DNA of 64,000 bases from NCBI GenBank assembly GCA_965203195.1, contig OZ241860.1, positions 1,860,001 through 1,924,000 on the forward strand. Reading direction: 5' to 3'. The notes beneath the pieces were generated by a model, which was given only the letters and a program-made list of their open reading frames with translations, was not told the DNA's origin and made no database searches. Positions 25,400 to 33,494 of this stretch are shown piece by piece (the stretch's first letter is position 1; every line of letters begins with the position of its first letter). A program made the position numbers and the translations under genes. This DNA is from Bin87 sp965203195 (lineage in GTDB: Bacteria > Chloroflexota > Dehalococcoidia > Lucifugimonadales > UBA3495).

Positions 25400-26170
25400 A
25401 TGCGGTTGGAAGGCAAGGTTGCGCTGATTACGGGGGCCGCCGGCGGAGTGGAGGGGGAGCTGATGGGTTTCGGGGGCGCGGCGGCCCGGATGTTTTGCCG
25501 GGAAGGGGCGAAAGTGGCGCTGGGCGACATCAATACCGAAAGCGGCGAGCGGACGGCGGCGCAGATCCGAGACGCCGGCGGGGACGCCATCTTTGTCAAG
25601 CTGGATGTCACCAGTGAAGCCGACTGGATTAACGCGGTGGCCGCCGCCGTGTCGGCCTACGGCGGGCTCAACACGCTGGTCAACAATGCCGGCACCGGGG
25701 CGCGCTACACGGTTGAGGAGACCAGCGAAGCCGACTGGGACGGGCAGATTGATGTTCACGCCAAAGGAACATTCCTGGGCATCAAGCGCGCAGCGCCGGA
25801 GCTGCTGAAGGCCGGCGGCGGTTCCATTGTCAACATATCGTCCATCTACGGCATTGTGGGCAGCCCTACCTCTACGGCCTATCACGCGGCCAAGGGGGCC
25901 ATCCGGCTGCTCACCAAGTCGGCGGCGATTCAGTACGCCGGGGACAACATCCGGGTCAATTCCATTCATCCCGGCTACTGCCGCACGCCCTTGACCGCCG
26001 ACAGTTACCGGAACGAGCGGCATTTCGCGTGGATCAACGAGCGCATTCCCCTGGGGCGGGTGGGCAACGCCGATGACATTGCTTACGGCATCGTCTTTCT
26101 GGCGTCGGACGAGTCGTCGTTTATGACCGGCGCGGAGCTGGTTATTGACGGCGGGACGACGGCGCAGTAG
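25400..26170 (+). CDS. SDR family oxidoreductase
   Basis: 256 residues, a classical SDR: ALITGAAGGVEGELMGFGGA (the glycine loop carries a 6-7 residue insertion, VEGELMG), NNAGTGAR, Ser in NISSIYG, Tyr/Lys in AYHAAKGAIRLLTK, and the C-terminal FMTGAELVIDGGTTAQ typical of 3-oxoacyl-ACP-reductase-like enzymes. The enlarged glycine loop is odd for the family. GGAGG precedes the ATG. Specificity unknown. Confidence 0.88.
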   Translation: MRLEGKVALITGAAGGVEGELMGFGGAAARMFCREGAKVALGDINTESGERTAAQIRDAGGDAIFVKLDVTSEADWINAVAAAVSAYGGLNTLVNNAGTGARYTVEETSEADWDGQIDVHAKGTFLGIKRAAPELLKAGGGSIVNISSIYGIVGSPTSTAYHAAKGAIRLLTKSAAIQYAGDNIRVNSIHPGYCRTPLTADSYRNERHFAWINERIPLGRVGNADDIAYGIVFLASDESSFMTGAELVIDGGTTAQ

Positions 26171-26208
26171 GCGGCGGGCGGCGGGCGGGGGCAGAGTGAG
26201 AGCGGACT

Positions 26209-26670
26209 ATGGCGGCGACCAGAGACCGGACGCTGTTCAAGGAACGGGGCGTAGAAGTGACCCGACGGCGCTTTGTGGAGCCGGGGGGGCAGGAATATCG
26301 CACGGCCGACATTCTGGCGGTGACGATGGAGGTTGTGGAGGAACAGGCCGACCGGCGTCCGGTGCGGTGGTGGTACACCGCCGGCGGGGGGGCTATTGTG
26401 GGGTTCGGGGTGGCCGCCATCGGGGACTTCGCGGGGCAGTGGCTGACCGGCGGCATTCTGGTGTTTCTGATGTCGGTGGCTTTCACCTGGTATTTCAACC
26501 GGATTCGTTCCGGTCGGTTCAAGGTGTATCACATTGTGGTGACGCTGCCCACGGCGCGGGCCGACCGGCAGGAGCACCGCATCATATCCTCCACCAGCAA
26601 GTTTTTCAGCGAGCGGCTCAAGGCGGCGCTGGAACGGGCGATGCGGGAGGCGGCGCGGGATGAGGGTTGA
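26209..26670 (+). CDS. Small membrane protein resembling DUF6232
   Basis: 153 residues. The N-terminal strand-rich part (LFKERGVEVTRRRFVEPGGQ) leads into ADILAVTMEVVEEQADRRPV, followed by two hydrophobic segments (about 60-78 and 84-98) and a cytoplasmic tail with an amphipathic helix (FFSERLKAALERAMREAAR). This order matches the small DUF6232-type proteins, whose function is unknown. Its stop codon lies inside the -35 box of the promoter that begins the duplicated Abi leader (26667). Confidence 0.6.
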   Translation: MAATRDRTLFKERGVEVTRRRFVEPGGQEYRTADILAVTMEVVEEQADRRPVRWWYTAGGGAIVGFGVAAIGDFAGQWLTGGILVFLMSVAFTWYFNRIRSGRFKVYHIVVTLPTARADRQEHRIISSTSKFFSERLKAALERAMREAARDEG

Positions 26671-26835
26671 CAGCGTTTTCGGCGGGCGCTATATTTGGAG
26701 TTAGCAGGACCCGCCGGGCTTCTCGCCTTCCCTCGCCGGGAGGATGCAGCTCACTTCGGCGGGTATTTTGGTGTGTAAGGGTGCGGCGATACTCGCGCAA
26801 GGGATTCAAGCGGACAAGGCGGCGCGGGGTGATGT
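26667..26835 (+). pseudogene. Duplicated promoter, leader and truncated N-terminus of the Abi-like gene
   Basis: This is a first copy of what precedes the intact gene downstream. It has TTGACA (26667-26672), a 17-base spacer and TATATT (26690-26695), then a leader with the ACCCGCCG/CGGCGGGT hairpin (26709-26716 with 26757-26764). Its small frame starts MQLTSAGILVCKGAA and continues ILAQGIQADKAA, where the intact gene has about 13 extra residues before SIIAQGIQADRAS. The frame stops soon after. It is a decayed tandem duplicate, but its promoter is intact and would fire toward the Abi gene. Confidence 0.65.
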
Positions 26836-26864
26836 TTGACAGCGTTTCCGCCGGGCGCTATATT
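26836..26864 (+). promoter_or_regulatory. Sigma70 promoter of the Abi-like gene
   Basis: TTGACA (26836-26841), 17-base spacer and TATATT (26859-26864), nearly consensus and the same as the upstream copy at 26667-26695. Confidence 0.75.
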
Positions 26865-26876
26865 ACAATTGCCAGG

Positions 26877-26939
26877 ACCCGCCGGGCTTCTCGCCTTCCC
26901 TGCCGGGAGGATGCAGCTCACTTCGGCGGGTATTTTATT
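26877..26939 (+). promoter_or_regulatory. Attenuator-like leader hairpin
   Basis: ACCCGCCG (26877-26884) pairs with CGGCGGGT (26924-26931), followed by ATTTTATT. An internal CTTCCC/GGGAG pairing is an alternative fold. This resembles an intrinsic terminator between promoter and gene. The same structure is retained in the upstream duplicate, so it is likely selected or simply duplicated; the ligand or trigger is unknown. An in-frame ATG at 26911 lies within it. Confidence 0.5.
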
Positions 26940-26955
26940 GCGCCAGGGTGCCGTG

Positions 26956-27846
26956 ATGATGCTCGCCAATAATCCGTGGCTGTCTTTCGAATCCCGCGCC
27001 GATTCGATAATCGCACAGGGGATCCAAGCCGACAGGGCGTCTCTGGCGTTGCGCCTGCAAATGCTGGGCGAGTTCAGGTTCGCCGGCTATGCGGCATTTT
27101 TCCGTGACGACAGCGGCGGATACAGTTCCGGCACTACCTTGGAAGCGGTTTGGCGACTTTACGAATTCGACAGCCATCTGAGCTTGCTGTGCTTTGAGGC
27201 GGTTCGAACCATCGAAGTGCAGGTGCGATCGCAACTGGCTTACCATTTTGCCCGTAAGCACGGACATTATGCCTACCTTGATAAAGCGAACTTCCCTAAT
27301 TTTGCCTCCAATTCGCCGGAATTTTCCTGGTGGGAAGGCAGGATTAACGATGCGATAAACAAGGAACTGAGGGAACCGTCAAGTTACACAACTACCGTAT
27401 CCGCGGCGTTGCCTATTGGTGTGATTGTGGAGCGTTTTGACTTTGGCACGACGCTGTCTTTTTTCAAAGGCGTCAATTCCGGCATACAGAAGGACGTCGC
27501 AGCAACCGTGGGATTGCCTGACGTAATAGCCTCATCTTGGTTGTTGAGCTTGCGCGACTTGCGCAACCGGTGCGCCCATCATCATCGGATCTGGAACTGG
27601 CGTTTCAGGAACAGCACAAAAATCCCGCGCGGCAGAAAGTTTCCGGAGTGGCACTCTCCGGCGTTTCCAAGCAACCGGCGAATGGGCATCCTGCTGACTA
27701 TCTGCCGCTACTGGCTGAACCGGATCGATCCGGGCAATGGGTGGACCGAGCGGGTTTTCAGTCTGTTTGACGCTTACCCGGAAGCACCAGCCGGGGCGAT
27801 GGGGCTGCCGGAGTGCTGGCGCCAGCATCCGCTTTGGGTTGGTTAG
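26956..27846 (+). CDS. Abi-family (AbiD/AbiF-like) protein
   Basis: 296 residues from ATG 26956; starts at 26911 or 26953 are in frame and possible. Signature elements of the Abi_2 family: QMLGEFRFAGYAAFFRDDSG, LYEFDSHLSLLCFEAVRTIE, VRSQLAYHFARKHGHYAYLD and the C-terminal HEPN-like LRDLRNRCAHHHRIWNW, with R-x4-H (RNRCAH). Abi_2 proteins abort phage infection, and the R-x4-H motif suggests RNase activity. GC content and codon choice are slightly lower than in neighbours (TTT, AAT, GAT common), hinting at transfer. It has a strong promoter and an attenuator-like leader. Confidence 0.8.
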   Translation: MMLANNPWLSFESRADSIIAQGIQADRASLALRLQMLGEFRFAGYAAFFRDDSGGYSSGTTLEAVWRLYEFDSHLSLLCFEAVRTIEVQVRSQLAYHFARKHGHYAYLDKANFPNFASNSPEFSWWEGRINDAINKELREPSSYTTTVSAALPIGVIVERFDFGTTLSFFKGVNSGIQKDVAATVGLPDVIASSWLLSLRDLRNRCAHHHRIWNWRFRNSTKIPRGRKFPEWHSPAFPSNRRMGILLTICRYWLNRIDPGNGWTERVFSLFDAYPEAPAGAMGLPECWRQHPLWVG

Positions 27847-27919
27847 CGCGGCGGCGAACCTTTACCTGGCATCCGGTATCAACCCGTTAGTATCAACCGC
27901 CGGCGTGGCCCGGAAAACG

Positions 27920-27948
27920 CTGGGGCGGGTTTCGTGAACCCGCCCCAG
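27920..27948 (-). terminator. Hairpin terminator downstream of hsp20
   Basis: A perfect 12-bp stem (CTGGGGCGGGTT with AACCCGCCCCAG) with a 5-base loop lies 38 bases after the hsp20 stop on the minus strand, followed there by CGTTTTCC. It may also stop transcripts from the Abi side. Confidence 0.65.
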
Positions 27949-27986
27949 GTTGCTGTCTGCTCCGCAGAGAGCCGCCAGCCTAATCC

Positions 27987-28562
27987 CTATCCGGCATCGG
28001 CGGCCGTAGCGGCCGCCGCTGTCGTGTTGTCCATATCGCTTGCGTCGGCGCCGATGGGCAGCCGGCGCGTCTGGGCCGCCGCCGCTACCGGCGCCGTGAC
28101 CGTCAGCACGCCGTGTTCCAACGACACGGCCGCCGCGTCCAGATCCAGGTCGACGGGCAGGCGGATGGCGCGGGCGAAGCTGCCGGAATGGCGCTCCCGG
28201 AGCAGGAACTTATCGTCGTCGGCGCCGCCGGCTGCCGTCGGCCGGGACGCCTTGATCATCAGCGTCCGGTCGGGGCTGATGGTTACAGCCACATCGTCGG
28301 GCGCAAAGCCGGGCAGGGACGCCTGCACGGTCAACTGCCGGTCGTCGCGGCGCACGTCCATAGGGATGGCGATGGCCTCCGCCGGCGGGGGGGCGCCGGG
28401 AGCAAAGGGGTCGGGCCACCACTGGCCGGCCGCCTGCTGGCCGGCCGTCTGCGGGCCGGGCCACCGCTGGCCGGCCCACAGGGGGCTGTTGAGCAGGCGG
28501 CGGAAGCGCCGCAGATTCTGAAAGGGGTCAAAGAAGGGGTCAAATCGCTGCATCGTGGTCAT
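27987..28562 (-). CDS. Hsp20/alpha-crystallin family small heat-shock protein
   Basis: 191 residues. N-terminal arm MTTMQRFDPFFDPFQNLRRF, a Gln/Gly/Ala linker, then the alpha-crystallin domain (about 68-165): IPMDVRRDDRQLTVQASLPG, FAPDDVAVTISPDRTLMIKA, ERHSGSFARAIRLPVDLDLD, and the GVLTV motif (HGVLTVTAP). The tail is Ala/Thr-rich. It acts as an ATP-independent holdase. It is transcribed divergently from dnaJ-hspR-clpC, from a promoter overlapped by a HAIR-like inverted repeat. Confidence 0.92.
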   Translation of the reverse strand: MTTMQRFDPFFDPFQNLRRFRRLLNSPLWAGQRWPGPQTAGQQAAGQWWPDPFAPGAPPPAEAIAIPMDVRRDDRQLTVQASLPGFAPDDVAVTISPDRTLMIKASRPTAAGGADDDKFLLRERHSGSFARAIRLPVDLDLDAAAVSLEHGVLTVTAPVAAAAQTRRLPIGADASDMDNTTAAAATAADAG

Positions 28563-28633
28563 CGGTGTTCCTCCTGCGCCGGCGGGGCCGGCGGGGCGTT
28601 GGTTTGCCGGGCGTGCCCGGGCTGGTGAAATCC

Positions 28634-28662
28634 ACTATACAAACTTGACAGGATTTTGTCAA
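28634..28662 (-). promoter_or_regulatory. hsp20 promoter overlapped by a HAIR-like operator
   Basis: On the minus strand TTGACA (28662-28657), a 17-base spacer and TATAGT (28639-28634) form a good sigma70 promoter. The inverted repeat TTGACA-GGATTT-TGTCAA (28645-28662) covers the -35 and spacer. Its half site CTTGAC resembles the CTTGAGT arms of the HspR-bound HAIR element. HspR is encoded nearby, so repression at normal temperature is likely. Confidence 0.7.
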
Positions 28663-28678
28663 CTATGCGGCTGGGAGC

Positions 28679-28718
28679 CTGTCAGCATATTGACAGCGTG
28701 GGCCTTATGGTATAGGAT
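28679..28718 (+). promoter_or_regulatory. dnaJ-hspR-clpC promoter with a second inverted repeat
   Basis: TTGACA (28690-28695), 17 bases and TAGGAT (28713-28718). The inverted repeat CTGTCA-GCATAT-TGACAG (28679-28696) covers the -35 box. Arm spacing (6 bases) and core TGACA match the hsp20-side repeat, so it is a candidate second HspR site. Confidence 0.6.
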
Positions 28719-28757
28719 GGCGTTACCCCCAATTTTACGGGAGGCGGACAGGGCGCT

Positions 28758-29744
28758 ATGGCTGATTATTACGACACTCTGGGCGTGGGGCGCGCAGCGG
28801 ACGAGAGGGAAATCCGGCAGGCGTACCGGCGGCTGGCCCGGCGGCATCATCCTGATGTCAACCCCGGCGATGACGGGGCGGCGGAACGGTTCAAGTCGGT
28901 CAACGCCGCCTACGAGGTGCTGTCCGACTCCGACAAGCGCGCCAAGTATGACCGCTACGGCGACCGCTGGGAGCAGGCGGAGCATTTTGAGGCGGCCGGC
29001 GGCGGCGCGGGCGGGCCCGGCGGCGTCTTTTCGCAGTTTTTCCGCATGGAGGATCTGGGCGGCGGGCGGGGCGGCTTCACTTTCACCACCGGCGGCGGGG
29101 CCGGCGCCACCCTGTCGGACCTGCTGGGCGGGCTGGGGGAAATGGCCGGGCATAGCGGCGGCAGCGGAGAACGCTTCCGGCCCAAGCCGGCGGATGTGCC
29201 GGTGGACATTACGCTGGAGGAGGCCGACGCAGGCGCCACGCGCACCGTCAACCTGCCCGGCGGGCGCCGGCTGGAGGTTAAAATCCCCCCCGGCATTGCC
29301 GATGGCGGACGCATCCATGTGGCGGCCGGGCAGCCGGGCGAGGATTTCAATCTGCTGGTGTCGGCGCTGCCCCATCCCCGCCTGGAACGGGACGGCGACG
29401 ACCTGCTGGCCATCGTAGATGTGCCACTCACGGACGCGGTGCTGGGCGGGAAGGCCACCGTCAAAACCCTGCGGGGGCAGATTGAACTGACGCTGCCCCC
29501 GGAGACGCGGAACGGACGCCGTTTCCGGCTCACCGGGCAGGGGCTGCCCCGGCGCGGCGCGCCCGGACAGCGGGGCAACCTGTACGCTACGGTCAATGTA
29601 GTTTTGCCCACCAACCTGACGCCGGAGCAGCGCCGCCTCTTTGAGCAGCTGCGGGACACGGGGCTGGGCGGCGGCGATTCCGGGGGCGGCGGCATCGGCA
29701 ACGGCGGCGGCGGCATCGGAAACGGCAATGGCAACGGCAGCTGA
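28758..29744 (+). CDS. DnaJ/CbpA-type J-domain co-chaperone without zinc finger
   Basis: 328 residues: J domain (1-70, YYDTLGVGRAADEREIRQAY, HPD in RRHHPDVNPG), Gly/Phe-rich linker (about 80-130), no CxxCxGxG repeats, then the two beta-sandwich C-terminal domains (VPVDITLEEADAGATRTVNL, LLAIVDVPLTDAVLGG). It is thus a type II J protein that stimulates DnaK. The C-terminal 25 residues are Gly/Asn-only. hspR follows 20 bases downstream. dnaK and grpE are not in the window. Confidence 0.9.
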   Translation: MADYYDTLGVGRAADEREIRQAYRRLARRHHPDVNPGDDGAAERFKSVNAAYEVLSDSDKRAKYDRYGDRWEQAEHFEAAGGGAGGPGGVFSQFFRMEDLGGGRGGFTFTTGGGAGATLSDLLGGLGEMAGHSGGSGERFRPKPADVPVDITLEEADAGATRTVNLPGGRRLEVKIPPGIADGGRIHVAAGQPGEDFNLLVSALPHPRLERDGDDLLAIVDVPLTDAVLGGKATVKTLRGQIELTLPPETRNGRRFRLTGQGLPRRGAPGQRGNLYATVNVVLPTNLTPEQRRLFEQLRDTGLGGGDSGGGGIGNGGGGIGNGNGNGS

Positions 29745-29764
29745 TTGATTGAGGAGCAAGCGCA

Positions 29765-30112
29765 ATGACGCCCAATGGCAATTTCGGCAACTTTACCAAC
29801 GAACCCTGTTTTGTCATCAGCGTGGCCGCCCGGATGGTGGGACTGCACGCCCAAACCCTGCGGTACTACGAAAGGGTGGGGCTGGTGATGCCCTCGCGTT
29901 CCGGGGGACGGCAGCGGCTTTACTCCATTGCGGATGTGGAACGGCTGCGGCGCATCAAGACTTTCACGGAGGAAATGGGAGTGAATCTGGCCGGCGCCGA
30001 AATCGCGCTCAAGCTGATTGACCGCATCCGGGAACTGGAGGGCCAGGTGGAAACGCTGACGGCCGAACTGGTCCAGGCCCGCGCCGAAGCCCGCCGCCAC
30101 CGGGGACGCTGA
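29765..30112 (+). CDS. hspR: MerR-family heat-shock repressor HspR
   Basis: 115 residues with a MerR DNA-binding domain: FVISVAARMVGLHAQTLRYY, ERVGLVMPSRSGGRQRLYSI, ADVERLRRIKTFTEEMGVNL, then a short coiled coil (LEGQVETLTAELVQ). HspR binds HAIR repeats with DnaK as co-repressor in actinobacteria. Its location between dnaJ and the clp gene, and the inverted repeats at the divergent promoters, support the same role here. Confidence 0.85.
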   Translation: MTPNGNFGNFTNEPCFVISVAARMVGLHAQTLRYYERVGLVMPSRSGGRQRLYSIADVERLRRIKTFTEEMGVNLAGAEIALKLIDRIRELEGQVETLTAELVQARAEARRHRGR

Positions 30113-30117
30113 CGGCT

Positions 30118-30256
30118 TGCTACGAACATCACGGACGAACACTGCCAGCGGACGCCGACGGCACACTACGAACACTGCCGACGAACACCACGGACGAACA
30201 TCGCCGCCGGACGCCGACAGCACATTACGAACACCGCCGCCGGACGCCGACGGGCG
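30118..30256. repeat. Degenerate direct repeats between hspR and clpC
   Basis: Units such as CTACGAACACTGCCGACGAA and CGGACGCCGACGG recur two to three times with a period of about 45-60 bp. No gene or promoter is evident in it. Confidence 0.65.
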
Positions 30257-30340
30257 TGGCGGCGCGACAGAAGGCAATAAGGCAACAGGGAACCGGAGCC
30301 GGTTGCCGGAAAGACCGGAGCCGGTCGGGAGGCAAGAGTT

Positions 30341-32839
30341 ATGGTAATGAGCGCAGACAATTTCACCAGCCAGGCGCAGGAAGCTTTGCAGCGTTCCCAG
30401 GAGCTGGTGCGCCACTATCGCCACAGCCAGTGGGATGTGGAACACCTGCTGCTGGCCCTGGCGGCGCTGGAGGACGGGCTGCCGGAGCGGATTTTCCGCG
30501 AGCTGGGCGTGGCGCCGGAAACGGTCAAGTCCCGGCTGCACCAGGCGCTGGAAGCGGCGCCCAAACTGGTGGGCGGCGACGCGCCGCAAATCTTTATCAC
30601 CCCCCGGTTGCAGCGCGCGCTGCGGGACGCGAATGAGGAAGCCCGGCGGTTGCAGGACGCCTACATCAGCGTGGAACACCTGCTGCTGGCCGCGGTGCGC
30701 GAGGACGCGGGGGATTCCGCGCGCCTGTTCCGCGAGCTGGGGCTGAACCAGGAAATGGTGTATCAGGCGATGCAGAAGCTGCGGGGCGCCCACCGGGTGG
30801 ATGACCGGAACGCCGAGCAGCGCTACCGCGCGCTGGAAAAGTACAGCATTGACCTGACCGAACTGGCGCGCCAGGACCGGCTGGATCCGGTGGTGGGCCG
30901 CGAGGCCGAAATCCGGCAGGTGATGCAGACGCTGACGCGGCGCACCAAGAACAACCCCGTTCTCATCGGGGAGGCCGGCGTGGGCAAGACCGTCATCGCC
31001 GAGGGGCTGGCCAGCAAAATCGTGGCCGGCGATGTGCCGGATTCCCTGCGCGACCGGCGGGTGATGGCCCTGGATATGGGGCGTCTGGTGGCCGGGGCCA
31101 AGTTCCGGGGCGAGTTCGAGGAACGCCTGAAGTCCGTCATTGACGAGGTCAAAGCGGCCGAGGGCGAGGTCATTGTGTTTCTGGACGAAATGCATACCCT
31201 GGTGGGCGCGGGGGCGGGCGAAGGCGGGCTGGACGCCAGCAATATGTTCAAGCCGCCCCTGGCCCGGGGCGAGTTGCAGGCGGTGGGGGCCACGACCCTG
31301 GACGAGTTTCGCAAGCATATTGAGAAAGACCCGGCGCTGGCGCGGCGGTTTCAGCCCGTGTATGTGGACGAACCGACCCCGGAGCAGGCGCGGGACATTC
31401 TGAGGGCGCTGAAGCCCCGCTACGAAGCCCACCACAAGGTGGCTATTGGCGAGGATGCCCTGGACGCGGCGGTGCGGTTGAGCAGCCGGTACATAACCGA
31501 CCGGAAGCTGCCGGACAAGGCGATTGATTTCATTGACGAAGCCGCCAGCAAGGTGCGGATTGACGCGGGCCTGCTGCCGCCGCAGACGCAGGAGCTGGAA
31601 CGGCGGCGGCGGGAGCTGGGCGACCTGGAGGAGCGGGCGCACCAGCTGGGGGACTACGAAAAGGCGGCGCAGCAGCGGACGGAACGGCTGCGTCTGGAGG
31701 CGAAGCTGGCGGCGGAACGGGAAGCGGCGCCCGCCGCCGGGCCGGAGCTGGCGGTGTCGGAAAAGGACATCGCCGAGCTGGTGTCCCGGTGGACGGGCAT
31801 ACCCGCCGGGCGGCTGCTGGCGGGGGAAGCGGAACGGCTGCTGCGGATGGAGGAGGAGCTGCACCGCCGCGTCATCGGGCAGGAGGAGGCTGTTGACGCC
31901 GTGGCCGACACCATCCGGCGCGCCCGGGCCGGCCTCAATGATCCCAAGCGGCCCTTCGGCAGCTTCATCTTTCTGGGGCCTACCGGGGTGGGCAAGACGG
32001 AGTTGAGCAAGGCGCTGGCCGAGTTTCTGTTCAACGATGAGGACAGCATGGTGCGGCTGGATATGTCGGAGTACGGGGAACGGCACAGCGTGGCGCGGCT
32101 CATCGGAGCGCCGCCGGGCTATGTGGGGTATGACGACGCCGGGCAGCTGACGGAAGCGGTGCGGCGGCGGCCCCATCAGGTCATCCTGTTTGACGAAATC
32201 GAGAAGGCGCACCCGGATGTGTTCCACATCCTGTTGCAGATTCTGGAGGACGGGCGGCTGACCGACGGCCAGGGGCGGACGGTGGATTTCCGCAATACGG
32301 TCATCATAATGACCAGCAACCTGGCGGGGGATTTGTCGCAGCGTCCCTTCGGGTTCAGTTCCGCCGACGCCGGCGGCGGCGGCGCGGACGCGGGCCGGGT
32401 TACGCCGGAGCAGAAGCGTTCCGTGCATGACGCCCTGCGCCGGACGTTCCGGCCGGAGCTGCTGAACCGGATTGACGAGACCATTGTGTTTCACCCGCTG
32501 AGCCGGGGGCAGATCGGGCAGATTGTGACGCTGATGGCCGCCGATGTGGAGCAGCGGCTGGCGGAGCAGGGGATGGCCTGCGAGTTGACCGCCGCCGCCC
32601 GCGACTGGCTGGTGGGGGAGGGGTTTAATGTCACTTACGGGGCGCGCCCGCTGCGGCGGGCCATCCAGCGGCATCTGGAGACGCCGCTGGCGCGGGGGGT
32701 GCTGGCGGGGGAGTTCGCTGCCGGCGACCGGATCATTGCCGATGTGAATGGGGCGGGGGACGGGCTGGCGCTGACGGTGGCTACGGCGATGGCGACGGCA
32801 GATGCGGCGGATGTGGGCGAACTGGCGGCCGCGGCGTAA
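30341..32839 (+). CDS. clpC: Clp ATPase, ClpC-like AAA+ unfoldase
   Basis: 832 residues: N-terminal Clp repeat domain (1-145), first AAA+ (Walker A GEAGVGKT, Walker B VIVFLDEMHTL, pore loop KFRGEFEERL), middle region of only about 60 residues with a UVR-like ELGDLEERAHQLGDYEKAAQ, second AAA+ (GPTGVGKTEL, VILFDEIEKAH), and a C-terminal D2-small domain. The short middle region and the FGF tripeptide (RPFGFSSAD), positioned like the ClpP-binding loop, point to ClpC rather than ClpB, though the gene sits in the HspR operon where ClpB is usual. An alternative ATG is at 30347. GGGAGG precedes 30341. Confidence 0.88.
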   Translation: MVMSADNFTSQAQEALQRSQELVRHYRHSQWDVEHLLLALAALEDGLPERIFRELGVAPETVKSRLHQALEAAPKLVGGDAPQIFITPRLQRALRDANEEARRLQDAYISVEHLLLAAVREDAGDSARLFRELGLNQEMVYQAMQKLRGAHRVDDRNAEQRYRALEKYSIDLTELARQDRLDPVVGREAEIRQVMQTLTRRTKNNPVLIGEAGVGKTVIAEGLASKIVAGDVPDSLRDRRVMALDMGRLVAGAKFRGEFEERLKSVIDEVKAAEGEVIVFLDEMHTLVGAGAGEGGLDASNMFKPPLARGELQAVGATTLDEFRKHIEKDPALARRFQPVYVDEPTPEQARDILRALKPRYEAHHKVAIGEDALDAAVRLSSRYITDRKLPDKAIDFIDEAASKVRIDAGLLPPQTQELERRRRELGDLEERAHQLGDYEKAAQQRTERLRLEAKLAAEREAAPAAGPELAVSEKDIAELVSRWTGIPAGRLLAGEAERLLRMEEELHRRVIGQEEAVDAVADTIRRARAGLNDPKRPFGSFIFLGPTGVGKTELSKALAEFLFNDEDSMVRLDMSEYGERHSVARLIGAPPGYVGYDDAGQLTEAVRRRPHQVILFDEIEKAHPDVFHILLQILEDGRLTDGQGRTVDFRNTVIIMTSNLAGDLSQRPFGFSSADAGGGGADAGRVTPEQKRSVHDALRRTFRPELLNRIDETIVFHPLSRGQIGQIVTLMAADVEQRLAEQGMACELTAAARDWLVGEGFNVTYGARPLRRAIQRHLETPLARGVLAGEFAAGDRIIADVNGAGDGLALTVATAMATADAADVGELAAAA

Positions 32840-32863
32840 GGCGGGAACAGCGGCCACAAAGCG

Positions 32864-32901
32864 TGGGGGGGCAAACCCGTAGCTACGGGTTTGCCCCCCA
32901 C
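32864..32901 (+). terminator. Terminator after clpC
   Basis: A long stem (GGGGGGCAAACCCGTA with TACGGGTTTGCCCCCC) around a GC centre lies 25 bases past the clpC stop. There is no U tract. The flanking is symmetrical, so it may act for both strands. Confidence 0.65.
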
Positions 32902-33032
32902 CCCAATTCGCAATAGACGGCTCGCAATGGACGGCGCCGTGCGGGGTTTAGAAAGGTCTGCTAGGCGGATTTGGGGCCGATGCCGACGCCGGGATGGCGG
33001 GCGGTTTGACGGCACGGCCCACTGATGCCGCA

Positions 33033-33101
33033 TTATGGCCGGCGCTTGGTAGCGGTCCGAGTAGTATGCATAGGCAAATTTTCGTCAAGCAGGATCCGCA
33101 T
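33033..33101 (-). pseudogene. DUF5615 toxin gene reduced to its first codons
   Basis: A 22-codon frame starts MRILLDENLPM, the canonical N-terminus of DUF5615 PIN-like toxins (conserved D and E of the ILLDENLP motif), then runs out of family sequence and stops. It overlaps the end of the DUF433 antitoxin gene just as the intact pair at 33495-34107 does, so it is the remnant of the partner toxin. Confidence 0.65.
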
Positions 33102-33348
33102 CATCTACTCCTCGTATCCAGCGATCGAGCTCCGTAAGCGCCGGCGGTTCCAGGCTTTCGCTGGCGTAACGCAGGCAGGCGCGGATGTCCTTCCGGCACA
33201 GCTGCGGGTAGTTGGCCAGGATGGCCGCTTCGCTGGAGCCGGCCGCCATCAGTTCCAGTATCAGAGATACCGACAGGCGGGTTCCGCGCACCGCCGGGCG
33301 TCCGCCCAGCACATTTTTGTTGGCGGCAATGCGCTCTTTCCAATGCAT
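33085..33348 (-). CDS. DUF433 antitoxin, orphaned
   Basis: 87 residues: MHWKERIAANKNVLGGRPAV, then RGTRLSVSLILELMAAGSSE and AAILANYPQLCRKDIRACLR. This matches the VapB-like helix-turn-helix DUF433 antitoxins. It is a paralogue of the DUF433 gene at 33853 (shared LAAGSSEAAILANYP core). Its toxin partner is truncated, so it may now only repress or cross-neutralise. Confidence 0.85.
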   Translation of the reverse strand: MHWKERIAANKNVLGGRPAVRGTRLSVSLILELMAAGSSEAAILANYPQLCRKDIRACLRYASESLEPPALTELDRWIRGVDDADPA

Positions 33349-33413
33349 AATAAAACCTTCGGGTGTGATACTGCCCGATTGTCCGGAGTCGGACAGCGCC
33401 GCATAACGAAAGG

Positions 33414-33444
33414 GACATAGCCGGCCCTCGGGTTCGGCTATGTC
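33414..33444 (-). terminator. Hairpin between the two toxin-antitoxin modules
   Basis: GACATAGCCG pairs with CGGCTATGTC around an 11-base loop, 50 bases past the DUF5615 stop on the minus strand. It lacks a U tract but plausibly separates the two modules. Confidence 0.5.
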
Positions 33445-33494
33445 GCCATTCAGGGGCGGATTGGGATACGGTTGCTGTTAGCAACATTTTGGCC

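Noticed and set aside
26667..26972. 101-codon plus-strand frame spanning both Abi leaders
   Set aside because: It merely reads through the duplicated promoter/leader; its repeated TRRASRLP is leader DNA, not protein.
28955..32857. 1300-codon open frame on the minus strand over dnaJ, hspR and clpC
   Set aside because: It is a shadow of GC-rich coding on the other strand: composition is Arg/Pro/His/Gln noise, no motifs, while the plus strand holds clear DnaJ, HspR and Clp proteins.
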